A DNA stretch of 64,000 nucleotides. It comes from Marinobacterium halophilum (GTDB taxonomy: Bacteria; Pseudomonadota; Gammaproteobacteria; Pseudomonadales; Balneatricaceae). The notes under the pieces are model-generated. The model searched no databases. It worked only from the letters and a program-made list of their open reading frames with translations, and was not told the DNA's origin. This document shows, one piece after another, positions 15,646-24,481 of this stretch (position 1 is the first letter of the stretch; each line of letters begins with the position of its first letter). The stretch covers positions 62,001 to 126,000 of the forward strand of contig NZ_PYGI01000001.1 of NCBI RefSeq assembly GCF_003014615.1, read 5' to 3'. Made by a program: the position numbers and the translations under genes.

Positions 15646-16294
15646 CCACGCCCTGTTGCGGCTGCTGCAACTGAGCAGTGTCAGCCTGCCGGTGGGAGGC
15701 TACGCCTTTTCGCAGGGGCTGGAATACGCCATCGACACCGGTTGGGTGAGCAAGGCCGATCAGATCGCCGACTGGCTGGAGCTGCAGCTGCTGCACAGCG
15801 TAGCCCGCACTGACCTGCCGCTGTTGCGGTTGGCGATGCAGGCCGACACAGAGCAGCGTTGGCAAACGTTGAACGACCTGTCACTGGCCTGCCGTGAAAC
15901 CCGCGAGCTGCGCCTGACCGACAGCGCCATGGGCGCGGCGTTGCGTCGGGTGCTGAAGAACCTCGGTATTGAGGTGCCCGAAACACTGCGCAAGGAGGTC
16001 AGTTTTATTGTGCTGTTCGCCTTTGCGGCGCGTTATTGGCAGATCAATGGCGAGTTGGCCGCATTGGGTTTGGGCTGGTCGTGGCTGGAAAATCAGGTTG
16101 CGGCAGCCACCAAGCTGGTGCCGCTGGGACAAACCCAGGCACAGCAGCTGCTCAATGATCTGCAACCGCTGCTGCCGCAAGCGTTCGAGATTGCCAAGGG
16201 CGTTGATGAAGAGGCGATCGGTGTTGGCCTGCCAACACTGGCGATCGCCAGCAGTCGCCATGAAATTCAGTATTCAAGGCTGTTCCGTTCCTGA
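15620..16294 (+). CDS. ureF: Urease accessory protein UreF
   Basis: UreF joins UreD and UreG in the urease maturation complex and gates GTP hydrolysis and nickel transfer. The 224-residue product has the family start ([15 protein letters not shown]), [15 protein letters not shown], and the [14 protein letters not shown] segment. ATG 15620 is chosen because GGAG (15607-15610) lies nine bases upstream; an in-frame ATG at 15614 is possible. The start lies inside ureE, so translation is coupled. An upstream extension to 15566 is not supported. Confidence 0.95.
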   Translation: MASTITTTDHALLRLLQLSSVSLPVGGYAFSQGLEYAIDTGWVSKADQIADWLELQLLHSVARTDLPLLRLAMQADTEQRWQTLNDLSLACRETRELRLTDSAMGAALRRVLKNLGIEVPETLRKEVSFIVLFAFAARYWQINGELAALGLGWSWLENQVAAATKLVPLGQTQAQQLLNDLQPLLPQAFEIAKGVDEEAIGVGLPTLAIASSRHEIQYSRLFRS

Positions 16295-16328
16295 ACGGGG
16301 AGCCGCCAGTCACAAGAGGAAATACGCG

Positions 16329-16976
16329 ATGAGCAACCCGAAACAGACATTGAGAGTGGGCGTTGGTGGGCCGGTCGGTTCCGGCAAAACGGCACTGTTG
16401 CGCTCGCTCTGTGCCGCCATGCGCGATTATTACGATATCGCCGTGGTGACCAATGATATCTACACTCAGGAAGACGCCAAGTTTCTGACTGAACATGAGG
16501 CACTGAGTGCCGACCGTATTATCGGGGTCGAAACCGGAGGCTGTCCGCATACGGCGATCCGTGAAGATGCATCGATGAATCTGGCGGCGATTGATCAGCT
16601 GGTCGAGCGCCACGGTGCGCTGGATGTGGTGTTTGTCGAGAGTGGCGGTGACAACCTCAGCGCAACCTTCAGCCCCGAGCTGTCCGACCTGACCATCTAT
16701 GTGATCGACGTTTCAGCCGGTGACAAGATTCCGCGCAAGGGTGGCCCCGGCATCACCAAGTCGGATCTGCTGATCATCAACAAGATCGACCTGGCCCCGC
16801 TGGTTGGTGCATCGCTGGAGGTGATGGATCGGGATGCGCGCAGGATGCGCGGCGAGCGTCCGTTCATCTTTGCCAATCTGAAAGCGGCACAGGGGCTGGA
16901 TGACATTATCGGCTTCATCATCAGCGAAGGGATGCTGGACGCCAAAACCCTGCCACCCGCCAAGGCGGTGGTGTGA
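16329..16976 (+). CDS. ureG: Urease accessory GTPase UreG
   Basis: UreG is the SIMIBI-class GTPase that binds nickel with a CPH motif and powers its insertion into urease. The 215-residue product shows the P-loop [14 protein letters not shown] (about residues 11-24), [19 protein letters not shown] with the nickel-binding [16 protein letters not shown] and the NKID guanine-specificity motif. ATG 16329 follows GAGGAAA. The next gene starts within 25 bases, continuing the operon. Confidence 0.97.
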   Translation: MSNPKQTLRVGVGGPVGSGKTALLRSLCAAMRDYYDIAVVTNDIYTQEDAKFLTEHEALSADRIIGVETGGCPHTAIREDASMNLAAIDQLVERHGALDVVFVESGGDNLSATFSPELSDLTIYVIDVSAGDKIPRKGGPGITKSDLLIINKIDLAPLVGASLEVMDRDARRMRGERPFIFANLKAAQGLDDIIGFIISEGMLDAKTLPPAKAVV

Positions 16977-16996
16977 TCATGTTCAAGGAGAACGTT

Positions 16997-17590
16997 ATGC
17001 GTACATCATTTGTTGTGGCTGTCACCGCTGTCACCGCTGTCACCGCTGTTGCGCTGTTGCCGGGTGCGGCGCTGGCCCACACCGGCCATGAAGTGTCAGG
17101 GTTTGTCAGTGGACTGGCGCATCCGGTGGGGGGGGCCGACCACCTGCTGGCCATGCTGGCTGTCGGCTTGTGGGCAGCGCGTCTGGGCGGTTGTGCCCTT
17201 TGGCTGGTGCCACTTACGTTTGTGACCACCATGGTGTTGGGCAACGCGCTGGCACTGTCGGGCGTATCGCTGGCGCTGACCGAGCAGGGTATCGGTGTTT
17301 CTGTGGTTGTGCTCGGGCTGTTGCTGGCTTGTGCGGCACGTTTTGCGACCCCGGTGTGCATGGCCATTGCCGGCGGCTTTGCTCTCTTTCACGGTCTGGC
17401 GCACGGGGCTGAAATGCCGTTAACTGCCACTGGCTTCACCTATGCGGCGGGCTTCACTCTGGCAACGCTGGGCCTGCACCTGCTCGGTATGCTGTTGGGT
17501 AAGGTGGGGGACGAGGCGCGCGCACGGTTGTTCAGTCGTGTGACCGGGGGCGCGATTGCGCTGACCGGTGTGGCACTGCTGGCGGCCTGA
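16997..17590 (+). CDS. ureJ: HupE/UreJ family nickel permease-like protein
   Basis: A membrane protein of 197 residues of the HupE/UreJ family, thought to pass nickel or cobalt across the inner membrane. After a signal peptide it has the histidine motif HTGHEVSGFVSGLAHPVGGADHLLAML and about six membrane helices. ATG 16997 lies behind AAGGAG (16985-16990); starts at 16973 and 16979 lack this. The signal peptide is encoded by three exact 9-base repeats and the motif by a run of eight G residues (17128-17135), both possible slippage sites. As last urease gene it probably feeds nickel to UreE and UreG. Confidence 0.92.
   Translation: MRTSFVVAVTAVTAVTAVALLPGAALAHTGHEVSGFVSGLAHPVGGADHLLAMLAVGLWAARLGGCALWLVPLTFVTTMVLGNALALSGVSLALTEQGIGVSVVVLGLLLACAARFATPVCMAIAGGFALFHGLAHGAEMPLTATGFTYAAGFTLATLGLHLLGMLLGKVGDEARARLFSRVTGGAIALTGVALLAA
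17021..17047 (+). repeat. Three tandem 9-bp repeats in ureJ signal peptide
   Basis: GTCACCGCT occurs three times head to tail (17021-17029, 17030-17038, 17039-17047) and encodes the repeated Val-Thr-Ala of the hydrophobic signal-peptide core. Gain or loss of a unit would keep the frame but change the signal length by three residues. This is directly visible; any phenotypic effect is speculative. Confidence 0.9.
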
Positions 17591-17626
17591 GGTACACTGT
17601 TCGGCATCTGAGCAGGGGAGTGCTGG

Positions 17627-18547
17627 ATGCTGAACAGACTTAACTTTCGCCACCTGTACCATTTCTGGGTGGTCGCCCGTGAAGGCACCATGGCGCGCGC
17701 CAGCCAGGTGCTTGAGCTGGCACCGCAAACCCTGAGCAGTCAGGTGTCGGCACTGGAAAGCGAGGTCGGCGGCCTGCTGTTTCGTCGCGAAGGGCGAGGC
17801 CTTAAATTGACCGACCTGGGCCGTACCGTACAGCGCCATGCCGATGCGATCTTTGAGGCGGCCGAAGCGCTGCAGCAGGTGTTGCAGACACCGGCTGAAG
17901 ATCGCCCGCTGAACCTGTCGGTCGGGATTTCGGCATCGATTCACAAGCTGATCGCCTGGCGTCTGATCGAACCCGCGCTGCAACTGGACCGTGAGCTCAA
18001 TCTGAGCTGTGAAACCGGCCGCACCCCCAATCTGCTGAACGACCTCAAACGGCGTGATCTTGACCTGATTCTGACTGATCGGCCACCTGCGCTCGAGCCT
18101 GACTCGCGCTTGTATCTGCATGATCTGGGTAGCTCGCCGATGAGTCTGTTTGCCGCGCCCGTTTTAGCCGAGGCACTGCGTGAAGACTTCCCCCACAGTC
18201 TTAATGGCCAGCCGTTTCTGGCCAATGCAGTCGATGCGCCCTATGTCAGCCAGCTGATGCAGTGGTTTGATGGTGCGGGCGTCGAGGTGTCGATTCGTGC
18301 CCAGGTGGATGACAGTGCGTTGATCAAGGTGTTTGGCCATCATGGCATGGGGGTCTTTGCAGCACCGGGGGTGATTGCCGATGAAGTGTGCCGGCAGTAT
18401 CAGGTCGAGGTGATCGGGCAGGTTGAGTCGGTACGTGATCAGCTGTACGCGATTACGCGGGGTGCGCATCCCCAGCATGCGGCGGTACAGGCAATCTGTC
18501 AGGGGCGGGTAGATGACTCATCGAAAAAAGCTGATGATAAAGATTAA
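17627..18547 (+). CDS. LysR-family regulator, NhaR-like
   Basis: A 306-residue LysR-type transcription factor. The N-terminal helix-turn-helix (residues 1-60: LNFRHLYHFWVVAREGTMARASQVLELAPQ split over the two helices) and KLTDLGRTV strongly resemble NhaR, the sodium-responsive activator of nhaA in enteric bacteria. The remainder is the effector-binding domain. It starts 36 bases after ureJ on the same strand, so it may be transcribed with the urease genes and could regulate them, or sense sodium or pH changes linked to ammonia production. No nhaA lies in the window. Regulatory targets are inferred. Confidence 0.85.
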   Translation: MLNRLNFRHLYHFWVVAREGTMARASQVLELAPQTLSSQVSALESEVGGLLFRREGRGLKLTDLGRTVQRHADAIFEAAEALQQVLQTPAEDRPLNLSVGISASIHKLIAWRLIEPALQLDRELNLSCETGRTPNLLNDLKRRDLDLILTDRPPALEPDSRLYLHDLGSSPMSLFAAPVLAEALREDFPHSLNGQPFLANAVDAPYVSQLMQWFDGAGVEVSIRAQVDDSALIKVFGHHGMGVFAAPGVIADEVCRQYQVEVIGQVESVRDQLYAITRGAHPQHAAVQAICQGRVDDSSKKADDKD

Positions 18548-18619
18548 TAAACCTGCTTTTTTCTTTTGTTTGTATTGCCCATGATGAAAGCCTGATCAAA
18601 CGAGACGAGGAGTCCGATC

Positions 18620-18952
18620 ATGAAAGCGATCCATAAATACCGTCTTGAGGCGTCCGATACCGTCAATACACTGCATCTGAAAGCAGGATATCGGGTGGTG
18701 CGATTTGAGTACCTGATAGCGGAAAAAGGGCTCTTCATGTGGGTGGAAGAACCGTTGCGTGCCGATGTTCCGGTGTGTGGGGCGTCATTCCGGGTAGCGA
18801 TGACCGGGAAACCGGTCGCCATGGACTATGAGTACATGGATACGGCTCTGGACCCCTTTGGCCCCGAGGCATACCACCTGTTCCGGGTTGACACCGAGTT
18901 GAGTCAGCCGCTGATGCCTGCACCGGAGCGGATCAACCACGCCGCTGCCTGA
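18620..18952 (+). CDS. Hypothetical protein, DUF7352-like
   Basis: A 110-residue soluble protein starting MKAIHKYRL, with GAGGAG (18606-18611) as Shine-Dalgarno. The arrangement of MKAIHKYxL, an aromatic LFMWVEE strand and a final HLF segment recalls small DUF7352 proteins of unknown function; this resemblance is from memory. It has no signal peptide or membrane segment. It is followed by a strong bidirectional terminator shared with the convergent DUF349 gene. Confidence 0.65.
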   Translation: MKAIHKYRLEASDTVNTLHLKAGYRVVRFEYLIAEKGLFMWVEEPLRADVPVCGASFRVAMTGKPVAMDYEYMDTALDPFGPEAYHLFRVDTELSQPLMPAPERINHAAA

Positions 18953-18976
18953 TCAGAATCTGGCAGCCACATACAG

Positions 18977-19011
18977 AAAAGCCGGATGGCGTTATCGCTA
19001 TCCGGCTTTTT
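18977..19011. terminator. Bidirectional rho-independent terminator
   Basis: A 15-bp stem runs from AAAAGCCGGATGGCG (18977-18991) to CGCTATCCGGCTTTT (18996-19010), with one G-U wobble and a TTAT loop, flanked by A- and T-tracts. It sits exactly between two convergent genes (ending 18952 plus strand and 19022 minus strand) and should stop transcription in both directions. Confidence 0.92.
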
Positions 19012-19021
19012 CATGCCTGTA

Positions 19022-21634
19022 TCAGGCTGACTGCAGTTGCTGCACAAAGCGGTCGTGCAGTTCACCGAACTGCCAGGCGAAGGGCAGCGTCAGCCATTCC
19101 AGTTCCAGAGCCTGCAAGGCGGCTGGCGTGGGCTCGTCGTCCTGCTGGGCCAGTGCCTGGCTCAGACGCTCCATCTGGTATTCCATGCGCAGGGCTTCGT
19201 CCTCTTCAGGGGAGGCTAGGCTCAGCAGGATTTCCAGGCGGATACAGAGCTCACGTGCCTGGCGTTCAGATATAGCCAGTTGTTGCTCGATACTGCGGGT
19301 ACCCGCGCTGATCAGGCGGATCGCTTCCAGACGCACGCCGATACGCTCGCGCCAGTGTTCGCCCGGTGACGGACCGGTGATCGCTTCTGTCAGCAGTGTC
19401 GACAGGGTCTCGCTGCTGCCTTGGGTCACCAGCTCTTCTTCCGATTGCTCGGCCAGCAGGGCCAGTCGTTGCAATGCCTCAATGGCCATATCGGGGAGCA
19501 TGGCTTTCTGAGTCTGTGCCTGTTGCCGTTCCTGGCTGGCCTGAGCCTTGCGCTGTTCCTTGAGGCGGGCAAAAATCAGGTCGCACTGCTCTCTGAATGC
19601 TTGCCAGAGCGCGCGCTCACGGCTACGGAAGGTCGGTCCTGCATTCTTCCATTGTTGCTGTAGCTGCTTGGCGGCGTCGGCGGCAGCGGAGACATCATCG
19701 GCGGTCGCCAGTTCAGACGCTTGGGCGATCAGCTGTTCCTTGATCTCACCGCAGTGCTGACGATGCTGCTTGACCTGCTGATCCAGTTCCCGCAGCAGCG
19801 CATTGAACTGCTGCTGCAACGGTTTGCCTGGGGCACGGTCGACCGGTGTGTATGTACGCCACTCTTCCCGTGCCGTGCGGCTGATCGCTTCAACGGCGGT
19901 CCAGTCGGCCTGGTTCCAATCCATCTGCTTCAGATAAAGCTCAAGCTGGTCACAGATTTGCTGACGCTGTGTCAGGTTGAATTCGCGTTGTTTGCGCTGC
20001 GAGCCAAACCACTGTTGGCACGGGGTATACGCCTTTTCACCTGCTTCATGAAAGCGTTTCCACAGTTTCTGTGAATGCAGTGGGTCGTTGGCATCGACCT
20101 GCTTCCATTCTTGTTGCAGGTTCCGAATCTGGTCAGCCAGCGCCTGAGGTGCCAGTTCGACTCCGATCAAGGCTTCCATTTGGGCGCACAGAGATTCCTT
20201 CTTGCCGCTGACCGCAAAGCCTTGCCAGTCCTGCAGTTCAGCCAGACGGGCATGCAATTGACGGAAGCGTGCTTCCAATGCGTCAGGCAACAGTGTGCCC
20301 AGCTGCTCCATGCGTTTGCTCAAGGCCTGCTGCAAACGGTCGGCATCGATCACATTGCCGCTCTCGATCGCCTGCTCCAGCTGATCAACCTGATGGCTGA
20401 TTTCGGCGGTTTGCTGGCGCGCTTCTGCGCTAAGGTCAGCCTGTTGCTGCTTCAGCGTATCGGCCAGGGCAGTCAGTTGCAGCAGTCGTTCAGGTGCAGG
20501 TGTCTGAGCGGGCCAGTCAATTTTGCCGATCAGCTGCTGGACCTTGCGCAGCCGTTGCGGCAACGGTTGCTGGTCGTCGGTCAGCAGGCGTTCTAGCTGT
20601 TCGTCATGCTGGTCCAGTGCCACCAGTGCGGCCAGAGTTTGCTCAACAGCTTGCGTACCTTTTTGCCACTGGCTTTGCTGCCGTGCGGACAGCGTGCCGC
20701 TCAGTGTTTGCCACTGTTGTTGCAGCGATGCCAACTGTTCGGCGGCAGTGGTAGCCGCACCATGGGTCGGCGTCAATGCGGCCAGCTGTTCCAATAGTGC
20801 CTGTGCCTGTTGCTCACGAGCCTGCTGTGCTTCACGTTCGCGGACCACGGCAGCCTCTGCGTCAGCTCGCTGCTGCAGGCGCTGTTCGATGGTCTGTTGC
20901 AGGTCCGCGAATTGCTGTTGTTCAGCTCCTGCCGAACCGAGCTGTTGCCATTCCTGGTACAGCGCCTGCGCACGTGCCTGCAGGTACTGGGTATCGTGGG
21001 TGACGGCGAGCTGCTGCAGTTGAGCCAGCAGCTGCTGACGGCGCTGGTCGGTTTCAGTTGCCTGACGGGCCTGTTCGCGCAGGCTATTCAACTTGTCGCG
21101 GCTGATCCGGTGAACGGTTTTATCGCGCCCCCGTGATGCGCGTTGAATCTGCTCCAGCAGCTCGGTACTGTCGATGCGCTGTGCCGCTTCCTTACGGATA
21201 TTGGCCAGTTTTGCATTCAGGGCGATCTGCATCAGTACCGCTTCATCGCGGATGCTGTTGAGCGTATCGGTTTCCAGGTGGGTGCAGCTGGTATGAATAA
21301 TGATACGAGTGCGGGTTGCGTCGTCATCAATCCGCTCGAGCAGCTGGTGCAGGCTGCCCTGACTCTGATTGTCATCGAAGCACTCGCTGACCCGCACGCC
21401 AGCCTGCTCGCGAATTTCGGGATCACGTGATTGCTGCAACACGGTGAGCAATGATTCCGTATCGGACAGACGGCGAACCGCACGCAGTCGTACATTTTGG
21501 TTACTGTCATTCAGAGCAAGCTGACACAGAATAACGGCCTGCTCGGGGTGGTCCGGGTGCAGCTTGCCTATCGCGCAGGCACGAACTTCCGGATCCGAAT
21601 GACGCCACTTGGGCTTGAACAGGTTTGCAAACAT
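19022..21634 (-). CDS. DUF349 domain protein with HEAT-like N-terminus
   Basis: A large cytoplasmic protein of 870 residues and unknown function. The first 180 residues are HEAT-like (repeats such as DPEVRACAIGKL and NQNVRLRAVRRLSD). The middle is a Gln/Ala-rich coiled coil (about 190-480). Then come DUF349 repeats, recognisable by WKQVDANDPLHSQKLWKRFHEAGEKAY, W(R)TYTPVDRAPGKPLQQQFN and WKNAGPTFRSRERALWQAFREQCD. Such proteins are common in marine gammaproteobacteria and appear structural or scaffolding. It is monocistronic, with the terminator at 18977-19011 downstream. No catalytic motif is visible. Confidence 0.88.
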   Translation of the reverse strand: MFANLFKPKWRHSDPEVRACAIGKLHPDHPEQAVILCQLALNDSNQNVRLRAVRRLSDTESLLTVLQQSRDPEIREQAGVRVSECFDDNQSQGSLHQLLERIDDDATRTRIIIHTSCTHLETDTLNSIRDEAVLMQIALNAKLANIRKEAAQRIDSTELLEQIQRASRGRDKTVHRISRDKLNSLREQARQATETDQRRQQLLAQLQQLAVTHDTQYLQARAQALYQEWQQLGSAGAEQQQFADLQQTIEQRLQQRADAEAAVVREREAQQAREQQAQALLEQLAALTPTHGAATTAAEQLASLQQQWQTLSGTLSARQQSQWQKGTQAVEQTLAALVALDQHDEQLERLLTDDQQPLPQRLRKVQQLIGKIDWPAQTPAPERLLQLTALADTLKQQQADLSAEARQQTAEISHQVDQLEQAIESGNVIDADRLQQALSKRMEQLGTLLPDALEARFRQLHARLAELQDWQGFAVSGKKESLCAQMEALIGVELAPQALADQIRNLQQEWKQVDANDPLHSQKLWKRFHEAGEKAYTPCQQWFGSQRKQREFNLTQRQQICDQLELYLKQMDWNQADWTAVEAISRTAREEWRTYTPVDRAPGKPLQQQFNALLRELDQQVKQHRQHCGEIKEQLIAQASELATADDVSAAADAAKQLQQQWKNAGPTFRSRERALWQAFREQCDLIFARLKEQRKAQASQERQQAQTQKAMLPDMAIEALQRLALLAEQSEEELVTQGSSETLSTLLTEAITGPSPGEHWRERIGVRLEAIRLISAGTRSIEQQLAISERQARELCIRLEILLSLASPEEDEALRMEYQMERLSQALAQQDDEPTPAALQALELEWLTLPFAWQFGELHDRFVQQLQSA

Positions 21635-21899
21635 CAGTCACCACTACCAGAGGAGAGTCCCGACATCCATGTACCGTGGATGAACGGGGGGGCCGCTATT
21701 CTAACGGGCCGTTGAGTCCAAGGAAAAGCCTTGACAGAGGCTGAATCGGGATTAAGTACCGTTACATGACGGTGAACCGGGGATTCAGGGTATCGAGATC
21801 AGGCAGTTGCACCCTACAGCCATCGTCTGAACGATGATAGGGCGAATCCAGAGCAATGGATCACCACGGGTGTTTTTGGTCATATTTTTCGTGTCGGGC

Positions 21900-22328
21900 T
21901 TATGTCGGGAGCACGCTGACATCCCCGTCGGTGTAAACCCATTCGCCCTGTTCGCGTTCAAAGCGGGAGCGTTCATGGAGGATGGCGCTGCCTTCCGGGC
22001 TGTCGAACGAGGCCTTGAACTCAACGATGCCATTCTGGTTGTCGGCTGAACCGGCTTCGGTGTCGACTATTTCCAGTCCTGTCCATACCGTGATCTGGGT
22101 CTGTTCGGCCAGCAGTTCGGCATCTTGAGGGGTGCGTTTGCGTGGTGCTGTGGTCTTGATCAGGTAGTCGATGGCACCCAATGCAAATGCAGTGTAACGC
22201 GAGCGCATCAGAGCCTCGGCAGTGGCTGCCGGTTTGCGGCCGGTGATGGCCGGTTCACAGCAGAAACTGAATGGTTTGCCCGAGCCACAAGGGCAGCGAG
22301 TGTCCAAATCCTGATTGTCGATCAGCAT
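21900..22328 (-). CDS. ychJ: YchJ family protein with SEC-C motif
   Basis: A 142-residue member of the YchJ/UPF0225 family. The N-terminal CPCGSGKPFSFCC (about residues 12-24) is a SEC-C zinc motif, followed by ALMRSRYTAFALG, typical of YchJ, and an NTF2-like beta domain. Family members are soluble and of uncertain function, possibly metal- or protein-binding. The start at 22328 (MLIDNQDLDTR) fits the family; a longer frame to 22409 lacks support. It is divergent from sbcB with about 90 bases between. The 265-base gap to the DUF349 gene holds only a weak 6-bp hairpin. Confidence 0.9.
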   Translation of the reverse strand: MLIDNQDLDTRCPCGSGKPFSFCCEPAITGRKPAATAEALMRSRYTAFALGAIDYLIKTTAPRKRTPQDAELLAEQTQITVWTGLEIVDTEAGSADNQNGIVEFKASFDSPEGSAILHERSRFEREQGEWVYTDGDVSVLPT

Positions 22329-22416
22329 ACGGATGATCCCTGGGGGTTGAGATGTTAATCTGAAGGTTGAAACCGATCTAACCATTCCCCTTACAAAAAG
22401 TCGAGACATACTCCAA

Positions 22417-23871
22417 ATGGCGGGCGCGCAGAACGAAACCTTTTACTGGCATGATTACGAAACCACTGGCATCGATCCGGCGCGGGACCGGCCGTTGCAG
22501 TTTGCCGGTATCCGTACTGACGCCGAGTTCAACATCATTGGCGAGCCGCTGATGCTGTACTGCCGTCCGTCTGAAGATGTACTGCCGCATCCGCAGGCCT
22601 GTCTGGTTACCGGCATTACGCCGCAGACAGCGCTGAAAGAGGGTGTCTGCGAGGCGGAGTTTATTGCCCGTGTCCATGCGGAACTGGCGACGCCGGGTAC
22701 CTGTGCGGTGGGGTACAACAGTATTCGCTTTGATGATGAGGTGACGCGCTACACCCTGTATCGCAACTTCTTCGACCCTTATGCCCGTGAGTGGCAGAAC
22801 GGCTGTTCTCGCTGGGACATCATCGACATGTTGCGACTGACTCGCGCCTTGCGTCCAGAGGGTATTGTGTGGCCCGAGTACGAAGATGGCCGTCCCAGCC
22901 TGCGTCTGGAAGATTTGACCAGGGCCAACGGTATCGACCATGGCAACGCGCATGATGCGCTGTCCGATGTGTACGCGACGATTGCCGTGGCCAAACTGGT
23001 CAAGGAACGTCAGCCCAAGCTGTTCGATTATGTGGTGCGCAACCGGGGCAAGCGGGCGATACAGGCCCAGCTGGATGTGGCCCGGATGAAACCGGTGCTA
23101 CATGTCTCCTCGCGCTACCCGACCGAGTGGGGCAATGCCGCGATTGTGGCGCCGATTGCCAACCACCCGAGCAACCGCAACAGCACCCTGGTCTGGGATC
23201 TGCGTGAAGACCCGACACCGCTGTTCGAGCGTGATGTGGCCGAGCTGCGCGAGTTGATCTATACCCGGCACGATCAGTTGCCCGCGGGCGCGCCGCGTAT
23301 TGCCCTCAAGCAGGTGCTGGCCAACAAGTGCCCGATCATTGCACCAGCAGGCATGTTGACCAAGGTTGAGGCCAGTCGGTTGTCGATCGACGGCGATGTC
23401 TGCCGCCAGCATTTGCAAATGTTGCGAAATGAAACTGGATTGGCAGCCAAAGTGGCCGATATCTTCAATGACGCCGGTCGACCGGCTGACGGAGATCCTG
23501 ACCATATGCTCTACAGCGGAGGCTTTTTCTCCGACCATGATCGGGCGCTGATGGAACAGGTGCGCACTGCCGAACCGATGGCGTTGGCCGAGCTGGACCT
23601 GCCGTTTCAGGATGCGCGCCTGGAAGAGATGCTGCTGCGTTACAAGGCGCGCAACTTTGAGTACACGCTGACCGAAGACGAGGCCGAGCGTTGGGAAGAG
23701 TACCGCAGCCGCAAGTTGCTGCAGGGAGAGGCTGGCTGCTACAGCCTGCCGCAGCTGTTCAAGGACCTGAACGATATTGCTCAGGATCCGCAATTGCCGG
23801 ATCGCGACCGCCACATACTCGAGGAGTTGGCACTTTATGCCGAGTCGATCTATCCGGGAGAGTATTTCTAG
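22417..23871 (+). CDS. sbcB: Exodeoxyribonuclease I
   Basis: SbcB degrades single-stranded DNA 3' to 5' and acts in recombination and mismatch repair. The 484-residue product has the DEDDh exonuclease motifs: FYWHDYETTGIDP near the N-terminus (D13, E15), GYNSIRFDDEVTRY, and HDALSDVYATIAVAKL. The SH3-like and helical C-terminal exonuclease I domains follow, giving the full family length. ATG 22417 gives the usual short leader before the first motif. The gene overlaps the following secreted-protein gene. Confidence 0.97.
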   Translation: MAGAQNETFYWHDYETTGIDPARDRPLQFAGIRTDAEFNIIGEPLMLYCRPSEDVLPHPQACLVTGITPQTALKEGVCEAEFIARVHAELATPGTCAVGYNSIRFDDEVTRYTLYRNFFDPYAREWQNGCSRWDIIDMLRLTRALRPEGIVWPEYEDGRPSLRLEDLTRANGIDHGNAHDALSDVYATIAVAKLVKERQPKLFDYVVRNRGKRAIQAQLDVARMKPVLHVSSRYPTEWGNAAIVAPIANHPSNRNSTLVWDLREDPTPLFERDVAELRELIYTRHDQLPAGAPRIALKQVLANKCPIIAPAGMLTKVEASRLSIDGDVCRQHLQMLRNETGLAAKVADIFNDAGRPADGDPDHMLYSGGFFSDHDRALMEQVRTAEPMALAELDLPFQDARLEEMLLRYKARNFEYTLTEDEAERWEEYRSRKLLQGEAGCYSLPQLFKDLNDIAQDPQLPDRDRHILEELALYAESIYPGEYF

Positions 23872-24442
23872 ATTTCGCCGAAAAGGCCTGCTGCTGGCAT
23901 GGTTGTCCGGTGCCTGTGTAGCCACGACCGTGCTGGCGGAGGAGGCCATTCCTTACGGCGTAACGGCCGTGGATAGCTATGCGGCCGGGCGTGGGCATGG
24001 GCGCGATGCGTATGAAGGGCTGGAGCGCGGTGATCGTGACCGGGAATTGATGCGTGAGGTGCCGTTTGCCGATCATCAGCAACCGCCACCGCAGGTATGG
24101 GTGGTTCATCCATCCGCGCCGCCGCCGGTGTTTCAGGTCGAGGTGCGGGCAGAGCCTGTAGTGGCACTCAAGGGCGAGGATAAGGTTTTTGACCAGATTC
24201 GTCTGGATATCGATATCCAGCGCTGTGTGTTCCAGAATATCTGTACCGATGAGGTGAAGGCGATTCCGGGTGTTTACTTGGGTGATGAGCAGTCAGGTGA
24301 TGCCGACTGGACCGGCCGGTCTGACGGTCTGGAAGTGATCACGGAAAACGAGCCTGCCGTGACCCCCTCCGCCCCGATACTCCAACCCGGCAACGGTGCG
24401 CCGGGGCGGGTCTTCGTCGAAGAGCCCGCGTCGGCTCCCTGA
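23837..24442 (+). CDS. Hypothetical secreted protein (201 aa)
   Basis: A protein of 201 residues I do not recognise. A basic start (MPSRSIRESISRFRRKG) and a hydrophobic stretch ending VLAEEAIPYG give a likely Sec signal peptide cleaved near residue 35. The mature part is rich in Pro and acidic residues, with two cysteines in QRCVFQNICTDE that may form a disulfide. The start at 23837 overlaps the end of sbcB by 35 bases; a frame from 23777 is less likely because it delays the signal. It converges on the M16 protease gene and is probably periplasmic. Confidence 0.6.
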   Translation: MPSRSIRESISRFRRKGLLLAWLSGACVATTVLAEEAIPYGVTAVDSYAAGRGHGRDAYEGLERGDRDRELMREVPFADHQQPPPQVWVVHPSAPPPVFQVEVRAEPVVALKGEDKVFDQIRLDIDIQRCVFQNICTDEVKAIPGVYLGDEQSGDADWTGRSDGLEVITENEPAVTPSAPILQPGNGAPGRVFVEEPASAP

Positions 24443-24453
24443 GCAGGGTTGCC

Positions 24454-24481
24454 GGTATCCCGCTCAGGAGAGGGGGATACC
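24454..24481. terminator. Inverted repeat between convergent genes
   Basis: GGTATCCC (24454-24461) and GGGATACC (24474-24481) form a perfect 8-bp stem with a 12-base loop. It lies at the convergent ends of the secreted-protein gene and the M16 protease gene and overlaps the last codons of the latter. There is no T-tract, so termination is only possible, not shown. Confidence 0.4.

Noticed and set aside
17021-17047. Phase-variable on/off switch by the 9-base repeats
   Set aside because: The unit is a multiple of three, so unit changes keep the frame; only signal length would vary.
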